64,000 nucleotides of DNA from Heliopora coerulea (taxonomy: Eukaryota; Cnidaria; Anthozoa; Scleralcyonacea; Helioporidae), in assembly GCA_030142905.1 (NCBI GenBank), contig JASJOG010000002.1, positions 6,274,501 to 6,338,500 on the forward strand, given 5' to 3'. The notes beneath the pieces were generated by a model. It was not told the origin of the DNA. It searched no databases and saw only the letters and a program-made list of their open reading frames with translations. The translations under genes and the position numbers were made by a program. Shown here piece by piece: positions 1 to 11,699 of this stretch (position 1 is the first letter of the stretch; each line of letters starts with the position of its first letter).

Positions 1-1419
1 GCGCCAGGAATTCGTCGACGCAGGGGACAACGCCCCCTTTTTAATTTCCCCATTTAAAGGTCTTTTTAGACCTTATCATGTTATTGTTGCGATATTCATG
101 GGAATATCGCAAGAATAATCGCAACAACTGACTAGAAACAGTTTATTTGTAGATTTGACATGAAGTGAAAAGTCTGTCATTTTTCTGGGCTAAGTCAATA
201 ACAAAAAATCATAGTTTGTACAATATATAAATATATCGTCAGTGAAAATTCCCTGACGAATTATTGATTTTTCCCTGACAGGAGGGCTAAGGTTGCCTGA
301 CGGTGGGCTATAGTCGCTTCTGCTCCTCTCTTGCGCCACCCCTGTCTTCTGAACATCTTTGTGGTCTCGCCGAAATAGATTGTACATACGCGAATATTTT
401 ATTACTTCTGCTAACCATTCTTCAAAACCCTCTAACTTAAACGTGACACAAGTGGTGATCAAAGCAGTTGTTACCACTCACCCTACCCTCATATATAATT
501 AACCTATGATACCCCACGACAATTCAACATAGTGTCTGCGAAGTTTCAAAATATGCGAGGTACTCGACAGCGACAGTGACGTCAAATGTACACGACGCGC
601 AATTCCGTTTTTGCCGCATTTACGTCATTTTCGTCAGGCAACACTTTGCGCTACAAACGTCGCTCGAAATATAAATTGGGCTTAAACGTGTCAATAGAAC
701 TAGAATCTCTCGGACTTGAAAGGGTTGCGAAAAGGACCCATGACCAATATTTCAGAAGTTATTTATCGCACAACCACCAAAGTTTAAGCTTTAAATGCTG
801 GTGTTTTCGATGACTATAAGCCAATCTCATGGAATCACTATTCTTTTTATGAAACAGTGTTGTTGTAGGAAAAGGTTAGAAAATTTCACTGATCGAGTTC
901 TTGGCACAGTTGGTGTTAAGAGACAGCCCATAACTGTTTTCGTATTTCCTTTTTTAGTTTTATTTAATTTTTTAGATTAATAATTTTTTTATTATTTATG
1001 AAATTTACAGAAAAGTTGTCAATCCCCAGAGCGGTTTTAAAGGAGCTGTCAAAATCACCGCGGGCTCTTTTCACCTCTTCCATCCTCCTTCCGTTGTCAT
1101 GTAATGTGGCTTCATAAAGTGTTTTATCCTTAGTTTACACTGTTTGTATATTTTGTATTCTAGTTCCTTTTTTATGGCTGCAGTTATCACTGTGTTGGTA
1201 AGTTATTTTCTACTGACGTGGATTAAAAAGTACAGCACAAATAGTTCCTAAATAGGTCACCATATAAAGAGTAAAAAGGGAGAAGAACGTGAGAAGAATG
1301 CAGTGCAGTGCGGATACTTGATAGAACACAATACATTGTGCTCCATTGCAGTGAAATGCAATCCGACGTGAACAGCAGAACAAACGATGTCTGAAATGTG
1401 GAATCTTGGAGATATCGTT
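1..1419. other. no recognisable gene
   Basis: I see no exon, RNA gene or known repeat here. The small open frames, such as 586-813 on the plus strand, lack splice context and familiar motifs. The stretch may be intron of the DPY19-like gene, whose 5' exons I could not find, or DNA upstream of it. Confidence 0.4.
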
Positions 1420-2052
1420 GGACGCCCGTGAAGCTCAAACTAACCTCTGAGCACCAGACGGGAATTGAACCCGTATCCTTCTGATGACCGATGAGACACT
1501 TCAACCATTGAGCTACCGAGACTGAAATGGTGGTCAGGTAAGGTGTGAGTAAGACATGTGTGCTGCCTATACGCAGCCACGATTTGTTAATAATGCTATT
1601 GAATACAACTGATACTTGAAATGTAAGAGCCCACGACCGGGATTTCTGAGGTTAATTTGAACTTGAGGAACGTCCAACGAACACCCATGAATATCTCGAA
1701 GTTCCCAAGTTTCAAATACCAGTCATATTTAACAGAATTGTTAACATATAGCTGCTGCACAGGTAAAACGTATGTCGAATTCACACCCAAACTCAGCATC
1801 TGGGTCTCGGTAGCTCAATGGTTTGAGCGTCTCGCTGGTCATCAGAATATTGCGGGTTCTATCCTCGTCTCAGTCTGGGGCTAAGAAATCGTTTTTCTGA
1901 GCATAATTTGAGCTTTATGAACGTCCAACGAACACCCAAGGACAAACGTTATCAACGAAACCTCTCAAACTGTTGACTTAGGCCCAGGACGGGGGTCGAA
2001 CCCGTAACCATCTGAAATCTAGTGAGACGTTCTAACCGTTGAGCTACGTGGA
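1420..2052. repeat. cluster of three tRNA-derived SINE heads
   Basis: Three tRNA-like heads lie in 630 bp: about 1448-1521 (minus), 1803-1880 (plus) and 1985-2050 (minus). Each has an A-box-like GGTAGCTCAATGGTT (or GTAGCTCAACGGTT) and a B-box-like GGGTTCGA or a close variant. The first two share a tail containing a GTCCAACGA-type motif, and an isolated copy of that tail sits near 1665-1690. The acceptor-stem ends do not pair, so these are SINEs rather than tRNA genes. The mixed orientations suggest nested or successive insertions. Confidence 0.7.
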
Positions 2053-2059
2053 ATTAGGT

Positions 2060-3066
2060 GGTGAGTGAAGTTGCAAATGTTTACTGGTTCGTCTGTATGG
2101 TGTGACATACGATTGTCAGTGTGCTAGTGTATACTAAGTGCATATTATATGTGAATGATTTAGTATCGCTTATCCCTTTCCTGTCAAAGACCATGTTCCT
2201 TTTGGTCTGAGACCGCATGTCGTTTATTGTGTCTAGGCTCTGATGCATTTTATGTTGACCAAATATAGACACATTTACATAAATGCATCTTGGACCATAT
2301 TACAATATCAGCTATAGTTAGTAAAGAGTGAAGTAGCTGTTTCCATCGTGTTCCCATTGGTCTGAGATCGCATGTCATTTATTTGTATGATGTCAACGTT
2401 GTGACATGTCGTACGTCAACCAAACATGGAGACTTCTACGCCAGTGGATCTCGGACTAAATGGGAATATCAGCTTAGGCTGGGGAGGAGTTAAGAACCCA
2501 TTCACTTGACATTATCATAAGTAATAGATATGAACGGCCGACCTGTATGCGATTTACAAAGCGAGCTGAAATGTATCTTTCTTAAAATGCGAATACATTT
2601 GAATGGCTATTTTTATCGGTTATTTTGAAGTTTCGGTTAATTTTAACGTAGAAAATCGAAGGGAAAAGTTCATAATTCTAATTAGTATTCTCTATCCGAT
2701 TTACAGAATACTAATTTGAGGCCAAAATCTTTTGTGTTTTCTTCGTGAATTATTAATGAGTTTTTCAAGACATGTTACACTGTAATTTTCGAAGTTTCTG
2801 ACAAGTGGTGGTGAATTATTTGAACCATGCTGGGAGAATCAGTTGATGTTAATGAAAGTTGATCGTCCTGATTGAAGTAGTATTGAGAAAGATTAGTGTC
2901 TGCAGTGTTTGCTGTGGCTAAAATTTTGATGCTCTTAGCGGCGGTCACCTTCAGAGTTGAGTGTTGAATCAAGACTACTTCAATCTGGACTATCAACTAT
3001 GACCGGCACGAAATGGCAAACGATTATCACATGTGTAGAGATTTACTTTGGCATTTTTAGATTCCA
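2060..3066. other. no recognisable gene
   Basis: AT-rich sequence without a convincing exon. It contains two diverged direct copies (about 2180-2300 and 2345-2460) sharing wording such as GGTCTGAGA..GCATGTC, so part of it is a local duplication. Confidence 0.35.
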
Positions 3067-3250
3067 GATAAAGTAAAGTAAAGTAAAGTAAAGTAAAGTA
3101 GAGTAAAGTAGAGTAAAATAAAGTAAAGTAAAGTAAAGTAAAGTAGAAGTAAAGTGAAGTAAAAGTGAACTAAAAGTGAAGTAAAAATAAAGTAAAAGTA
3201 AAAGTTAAGTAAAAGTTAAGTAAAAGTTAAATAAAAGTAAAAGTAAAGTG
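3067..3250. repeat. AAAGT pentanucleotide microsatellite
   Basis: About 180 bp of AAAGT units that grade into AAAAGTG and AAAGTTAAGT variants towards the right. It lies about 280 bp upstream of the first DPY19-like exon seen. Confidence 0.9.
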
Positions 3251-3533
3251 TCTTTATTTATACTAGATATATAGGTACAGTGACACCCCACTAATCCTAG
3301 ATGCGGCCTGATTTTAGATCCTGTGACGTCCATCAATAACGTTTTTCTTTTCGTTCCAAGATAATTACGAAGATGGAGCCATATTTAAATAACCTTCCGC
3401 ATATAATTTTCATTTGGGTAAGCTTATCCCAAAATATATCTAAATTGGTGATCATCCCACTTTATAACCAAAATAACTTCTTTTGTATCTTTCTTTCTAT
3501 CTAACTTCCTTTATCTTTATTACATTTCCATAG

Positions 3534-6500
3534 GCTGTCCAAGGGTTGGTGTTTTTAGTTGGAACGTTTGGTATTAAATTTGCTGTGGCAAAAGCCCTTA
3601 AAATCAGAGACGATGTAAGTGAATTACGAAGTCTGAGCACTTCGATTTTTGGGAACGAATAAATCGAACCGACAGTGCGAAAACGATTGTATTAAAAGTA
3701 AAAGCGAAAATCATAGTGATAAGTTTTGATATGGTCCCTATTTACAGCAACAGATTGGTTTGGTAAGGCTTCTGCCAGTTTAGTTATACTTTGGATAATT
3801 CTGCTACAACGATCATGCAAATTAGTCCGCTACGTGCATAGTAAATGAACTTTCTGTAAATGATGAAAACTTCGCCGCAAGCCTATGTCCCTGTCTTAAT
3901 CATGGCATGAACGAATGGTGGGTCTTTAATGTTCCAGTTCCTGTTCCTCTGTCGTTGAAATGATAGGAAAAGATAAGCTTTGCAAGTCGATCTTTAGTCT
4001 TAAGAATTTAAGTTGTCAAATCATTTAGTCTTGTTTCTTTTTCTAGGCTCATATTGTCGATATACTAAAATCAAAATTTACCAGTTACCGAGATTTTCAT
4101 ACGTTGCTTTATACATGCGCACCCGAGTTTAACTTCATCGAAGTACAGGTAAGTAGGACTAACTAGTCTCAACCGTGAAATCTGTTACATAATGTTCGAT
4201 GTATGTCTTATCGTTTCGGGCTTGTTACTGTAATCACGGCAGTATTCATAGTTTCAAATGTATGTCAAACATAAGTTCGAATACTCAGAAAATCACAGGA
4301 AATACTAGCAGTCACAACAAGTTGCAACGCGCGAAATATTTAATTTAACATCAACAACTGTAATGCTCGTAATATGAATATGAATATTTACAACGTCATA
4401 TCTAGTTACTGTGAATCGTCTAATAACTACCACCGAACGAGAACAGACACGCTTCAGTTCGTTCTACAGAATGCTCATTTTGTGCACGAAGGCAGAACTT
4501 TAATGTTGGCGTTTTTAGTTTACTTTTTGCATTCAATATGGTGGTCCACAATTTGACTACGCGCCTCGTAGTCACTAGTAGACCCCAGTCCATATCGAAC
4601 GTCATTTAGCGCGAAACATTAATGTAGTAGGTTTCTGAGTGCCTGCACATTTACCTGTCTGTCAGACTGTCTATCTTTCTGTGTACTTGTGGCTTTCCGT
4701 GTGCCTATCTCTATCTTTCTTCCTTAATCAACTTACCTGCCCACCTGCTTAGTCTATGTCTATTTGTTCGTTCGCAGATTTGTAACTTGATTTGTTTGTT
4801 TAGTTTCCTTCCTTCCTTCCTTCCTTCGTTCCTTCATTTCCTCCTTCCTTCCTTCATTTCCTCCTTCCTTATGTGTTTCTTGGTTTCTTCGTGCGTTTGT
4901 TCGCTTGTTCATTTGTTCGTTTGCTTGTTCGTTTGTTCGTTCGTTTGTTCATCTGTTTTATCGTCCGTTTCTTTATTCTTTCTTTCATTTATTTCTTCGT
5001 TAATTTGTTTATTTATTCCATTCGTATTTCCGACAAACCAAAACATTATTATTCAGCGATTACGTCAAAAAATGAGCATTCATTTTTGCCCATACATTAA
5101 CAAAACCAAAGCAATAGCACTTTCCAGGACGTTGATCAGAGCCATATAACTCGGTACAAGTTTCAGTGTTTTACTCGCATAACTCATTGTATACCAAGTC
5201 GGATGTGGCACCTCATACGTGACAAGTGTTTCTCAATGGTAACTACACTTTTCATGCTTATTTATAACTGAGTTTAGCCCTTAATTTAACAAAGTTGGTC
5301 AACCGTAAAAACCGTTTTTCTGCTTACATACCTAGACTTTCTACAAATTGAACAAGACGTTACTTCTGCCATGTGCGTTTGGAGGCTTATTGTCTGTGTT
5401 GTATAAGGTAAGCAGCCGTTAAAATTCTACCACTCTTTTACTCAAGTGCCATCAAACAGTTTACCTCTCGGCTGTTCTTAGTGTCCACATGCAAAATTCT
5501 ACCCCACAAGTGGATGCTTACTCGAGTCACAGAATATTAACTCAACCAGAAGTCCAACCTCGTGATACTTTTGCCCTCGATTTTTTTACTCGGCCACCAT
5601 ATTTCTAGCAAGTGTCACCGCTAAACGAGTTTCCATTGCAGCAGACTTGGCGTTTCACAAAGCCGTAGTTCATTAGCAACTGGTTTAGGTCAAACATTGT
5701 GTGAGGAGATGTCGCACTCGGCAGAGAAACTGACGGTGAAGAGGAGCTTTGTGTGACAAAACTAAGAGCGGATGCGAGGCTGATCAGGCAATGGTAGTAG
5801 AAAGTAACTGGGCTGTCTGCCTAATTTCGGATATTTATTGTTTGGTTTCATGCCTCCGTTTTCAGTTTGCGGTTGCGCAGATCGAGTATCCGCGTCAACC
5901 GAATAAGTGGGCGAATCATGGGAATATTCAAAATTTGAGCATTGAACAAACAGTAAGAATATCAGACCTGTTATAGATTATGAATAGTCAGAATAGAAGA
6001 TTTTTGGATTACAGCAGAAATGCTGATTGACTGTTGGAATTTGTGAAATTTTGTATTAAACCATACTTAGAACTTAATAAATCTACGTTGAGTTCTTTTG
6101 CAAAGTGTCCGGATATTTTTGGCATGTATTTCATGAAATATTATTATATTACATTTATATCACTCTAACCATTCCCGTTCGCTCCTTTATTGTCGACCAT
6201 GTCCTTATTCCTCCAAATATTTTAACATTAGGGAAGATAGAAGCGACTACTCGAAAATGTAAAATATGTAAGTTGGACGGTCCTAGTTAGCAAGTATCTT
6301 TATTTATACTAGATAGCCCTGTCAGGTGCACGGTAACTGATTTTCCTAGAGGTCCTGTGAGGGTTTGCGTTATCCCACATGGACCCAGTATTACTCAGAA
6401 GAGGAAATAGGAGTACCAAAAGTAAGCCTGCGGGTCTGATAGAGAACATTCCTTTTACATACGATCAAGGTCTAATACAGAGCAAAAATCGAACCTTAGT

Positions 6501-9500
6501 TACGGAGGTGGAGGACAAGTACGCTACCCCTGTGCTACGAGCACCCGTATACCATTTGCAGGCGCCAATAGACCTTTTTATTCCATGTGAAAGGACCGAC
6601 CACTATATTTCTCTTTTATGCTAGCATACCACTGACTTGCATAACCAATGAAATATATGACTTGGCCGTTGATCTTCCAAGCTGAAAGCGTAATCGCAAT
6701 ATGAAGATAAGAGCCCAGTTCAGAATTCTTAAACGTATTGCCATAGTGAAGGAAGCAAGTCGAAAAATTTTAAAACATGTTAACTAACGTTCCGTTGCGG
6801 CGTGCAACATCTTCAGAGTATAAATTTACAAAGGTGAGGAAAAACTACAGATATGGATCTTATAATTACATACTGGAATAATTAGACGGCTAACCAATAG
6901 AAAACTAGGTTACCTGACAGGAAGTGAGCGGTATACGGAAGAGGAAAGTATTAGAACAGAGAAAAAGATATAGAAGAGATATTTTCGTCAAGAGACGATC
7001 TGTATTTTCACGGGTGAGAAACGAGCAACCATTTTGTTTCCTACTTCCGGTATCCAGGCTCATACTCACCAGACTAATCACGCCATTTCTCCCACCGATT
7101 TTTCCATCATTTCGTCTTGCCAGTCTTCCTCTAACTTTGAGCTCCTCATTCGTGAGAGTTTACTTATTTCTAAGTACAAATTGTCTTTTAACAAAAATAT
7201 CTCTTCTATGTCTCTTTTCTCTATTCCAATACTTTCCTCTTCCGTATACCTGTCACATCCTGTCAGGTCATCTAGTTTTCTATTGGTCAGCTGTCTAATT
7301 ATTCCAGTATGTAATTATAGATCCATATATATAGTTTTTTCTCATCTTTGTAAATCTATACTCTGAAGATGTTGCACGCCGCAACGAAACGTTAGTTAAC
7401 ATGTTTTAAGTTTTTTCGACTTGCTTCCTTTACTATGGCAATATACCTAAAAATTCTGAGCTGGGCTCTTATTTTTATATTGAAATGACTTTTTAAGGGG
7501 TCATACGTTTCTCTCCTACTTGCGGTAGTTTCAGATGTACTAGGTGGTTAGTTGTAACTGCTCAGCAACGTGTTTCAGGTTGTTAAATTTCAATTGTCCG
7601 AATGGTTTAACGGCAAAAGAGAAATTACTAACCACCTAGAGGAAGAAAGTGAAGAAGATACAAGGTATAGTGCATTTCTACATTTCTGTATGAATTCTCC
7701 ACTGTACTGAACTCTACTTCTGCCGTATACAACATAACGAGATACCACTCATACACTCCATTTTAATTCACGTTACTTCATATAATTCCCTTGCAAAAAT
7801 TCCATATGTGAAACTAATATTTGTATGTGAATCTTCCATTTTATATTTTAAATGCATGTTTCGTGCGCTGCGATTCTACATGTCAAATTTTGGATAGTTC
7901 ATTTCACTTGTAAATTAGTTATTCCATATGTGAAAATGTCACGATTTCATAAGAAAAGTGAAAATTTCATCCGTAAAAATGTTCTATTTTCCATAAGTTT
8001 TTCACTTGTGAAATGACATATCAAATTTTCGCAAGGGTTTACGTCACGTTTCTTCACGTCGTGTTACGTAATACACTTCGTTTCATGACTTTATACATAG
8101 AGATCATATAAAACTAGAGGGAGCATGGGGCCGAATGTTGGAATAAAATTGAACGCCGCCATTTTGAGTAAATCGGGGGCAAATTTTTTTTCTCCAGACC
8201 CTTTTCCGTCTTTTCGAGAACCGCCAGGCCGAACATCTGATGTTTAGAAAATTGTCTCGTGTGTGTTTTCATTCACTGTAAAGCAGAAAAACTACTTTTC
8301 CGGGTATTAGTTATTTATATTCTGGTTATACGAAAAGACAAAAATAAGAGACCAAAGTGACGTGGCCTCCGACCATGACCTTGAACTTTTCATACGGACT
8401 TTGTTTTGGTTTGCCCCAGATTTATCCAATATGGCAGCCATCAATTTGTCACCTGCGGTTAAGTGATATTTATATACAATGTTCTCTCTAGTTAATATAT
8501 AACCTCTATAATTCTATTGACCTCGTTAATGGTGGCTGTTTAAAATATTCTTTTATGGTCTTCTAAATTAGCTTCAGTGGCCTCATCCGCATCGTAGAAT
8601 TATTCTATGGTCCTCATGATTACAATTCAAATGAATTTTTGCTTCCAAACGAGTCGAGTGAGCTTACTTAAGATGGACGTAAAAGAATAGAAACAAGGAC
8701 AGCCACTGTGAACGAGTCCGATAATGTAATTAACTACTCAAGTCTACGCCAAGGTATGTTCTGTTTCCCCCATTTTGTTACCTATACCCTACTTACACCA
8801 CAACTCAAGCAAAAGGAGTTAAAAATCTCTAACTTAGGTGTTTCTAATAATTTGTTTTTATTTCCTCTTTTTTTCTCTTTGTATCTAGGCTATCGTCAAA
8901 CCCAAAACCGTATGCTGAGGTAAGCTTTATATAATGTTGACCAGTTGAACCTAGGCATGTATGGACCTAATTATACGATACGATTGTCTTATAAGATTGT
9001 TCATCCTGATTTATCCGATTAACTCAATAAAGTCTCACGACTTATTGCTGCTTCAAAGTGGGCGAATTAGAAGTAGGAATTGTGCATAATGCCCAACCTT
9101 ACATACCGTAGAGCGAGCAAGGTATACGATAATCGTATCTTGTAATTGGGCCCTAATACAGCCTTTATATCTTTAGGTTATACTCCCTTTTGGTCATCGG
9201 ATCGACTAGACCCTGGGGCCGAAGGTTGTGGTATTTATACGAAGGTGTTATTCGCTTTAGTGAACTTAAGTTAATTTGCTTTATACGCTTATTGATGGCC
9301 ATCGTTTGAGATAACTTGTGCAATTTTCGGCGAAAGCTATGGTCTAATTACATAACAAAGACTGAGCCGTTGCGAGCGAGGAACCAGGCGGGAATCTCAA
9401 TCTTAGGACAAATATTAATGCCCAGCAAAGTACACGCAATAAGGCCATGATTTATAAAAGAAATAAGTTTCTTAACAGGACTGAGGTTGCGAGACGGAAA

Positions 9501-11656
9501 GAAACGTTAGTCCTATTAATAAACTTGTTTCTTTCATAAAGACTGAGCCGATATTCAGTACATTGTTGGTGCAGTGACGTCGCTAAAGGGGGCATTGGGT
9601 GGCAGGTGCCCTCTCGAAAATTTGTTTTGCCCCCCAAAAGAAATATTATGGTTTCAAAAATTGTTATAGAATCCTGCAAACCGAAAGCACTAGGCTGCGT
9701 CATACTGAGTTATTTACCAGACCAAATTACCCTACATTGAATATCTTTCTAAGGTTTATTTACACGTGCAATTTTATAGATTGTGATTGTCATCTTGGTG
9801 CATGAACAAGCCTTTGTAGCGTAAACGAAAAAATGGACTTTGTATTGCAAATATGGTTCACTTTAGTTTCTTTGTTTTGTCACTCGCATCCAAATCTTCG
9901 TGCCCGCCCCCAATTTTTTCCCTACGAGTGGTGTACTATCCCAGTTTAAAAATCTAGCGACGCTACTGTGTTGGTGTGTTTGATGAGTTTATTCCTTTAA
10001 TTCTATAACCAAACGATCAATAATGAAACTGAAGGAATTATTAGGATTTTATCTCCTTGGACAAATACTTGACATACCAATAGTCCTGCGTATTTTGCAA
10101 AGGAGCGTCCACAAGAGAGGTGCCTTGAGTCTCTCCAAGGTTGAAGACAAGCTTGTTAATGCGGAGACAAATTCTTGAATAGCTGTTGTATCATGTACGT
10201 TGCAAAGCAAGGTTTCTCACGCTCTCGTGTATCTTCCTTGTCTCTTATACTATCGCAGTTAATGTAACTGCCATTGCTGTAGAGGGAGATCGTCGAGCTG
10301 CACTTCAAACAAAACGTTTGAGACTAAGACAAAAATCGATCGTCGAGATTTCCGAATTTCTAAACAGTTTGTCTAATTCAGGCTAGTTTACTATCCACCT
10401 TCCCCAACTACCCGAATTAGTTAAACCTGAAATTCTTGCACACTTGCACGAGCAAACATTGAACCAGGTCTCAAGTGTTACCTTGTTACTATCAAAGTCA
10501 GTGTAGTTCAATAACTTGATCATCTCACCAGGAATCAGAATGACACAAGTGTCATTCCCTTCCTTAGGGACGTAGAAACTTTTTCTTGGTATTGCAGCTC
10601 GACGATCTTCCTCAATAGTAGATATAATCGGAGCTGGTAGACTCATCAAGATCCACTACTGTTACTGTGACTGCCACTGTTATTCCTATTCTTACTCGTA
10701 CTCTTACTCTCATGCACACTCTCACCCTCACAATTACCCTCACTCCCATTCCCATTCTCATTGTCCCTCTTGCCCTTGTTCTTGCTTTTGCTCGTCCTTT
10801 TGTTTTTACTCTTCCTCTTCCTCTTCCTCTTACTCATACTCATACTCATACTCATACTCATACTCTTACTCATACTCTTACTCTTACTCTTACTCATACT
10901 CTTACTCATACTCATACTCATACTCATACTCATACTCATACTCATACTCTTACTCATACTCATACTCATACTCATACTCTTACTCATACTCTTACTCATA
11001 CTCATACTCTTACTCATACTCTTACTCATACTCTTACTCATACTCATACTCATACTCATACTCTTACTCATACTCTCACTCATACTCTTACTCATACTCT
11101 TACTCATACTCTTACTCATACTCATACTCCTACTCCTACTCCTACTCCTACTCCTACTCCTACTCCTACTCTTACTCCTACTCATACTCCTACTCATACT
11201 CCTACTCCTACTCCTACTCCTACTCACACTCATACTCATACTCACACTCATACTCACACTCACACTCACACTCATACTCACACTCATACTCATACTCTTA
11301 CTCATACTCATACTCATACTCATACTCATACTCTTCCTCTTACTCATACTCATACTCATACTCATACTCATACTCTTACTCTTACTCTTACTCATACTCT
11401 TACTCATACTCTTACTCTTACTCATACTCATACTCATACTCTTATTCATACTCTTCCTCTTACTCATACTCTTACTCATACTCATACTCTTACTCATACT
11501 CATACTCTTACTCATACTCATACTCATACTCATACTCTTACTCTTACTCATACTCATACTCTTACTCTTACAGTTACTCTTTAACAGATACTCCCACTCT
11601 TGCTGTGCTCTCCCTGTCACCCTCACGCTCACCCTTACTACCTATATCACTATCGC

Positions 11657-11699
<43 letters not shown>

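Noticed and set aside
7355..7400. Hammerhead ribozyme in the PLE foldback (CTGAAGA..CGAAACG)
   Set aside because: Helix II pairs but carries an extra base, and helix I strands do not pair around the predicted cleavage site; the mirror copy at 6795-6830 has CGGAAC.
10383..10649. 88-codon minus-strand frame
   Set aside because: Shares a short inverted phrase (GATCGTCGAGCTGCA) with 10288-10305, suggesting a repeat; no domain recognised.
10646..11632. Open frames of 300-390 codons on both strands
   Set aside because: They arise from the hexamer microsatellite, whose period keeps frames open; the products are pure Ser-Met, Thr-His or Leu-Ile repeats.
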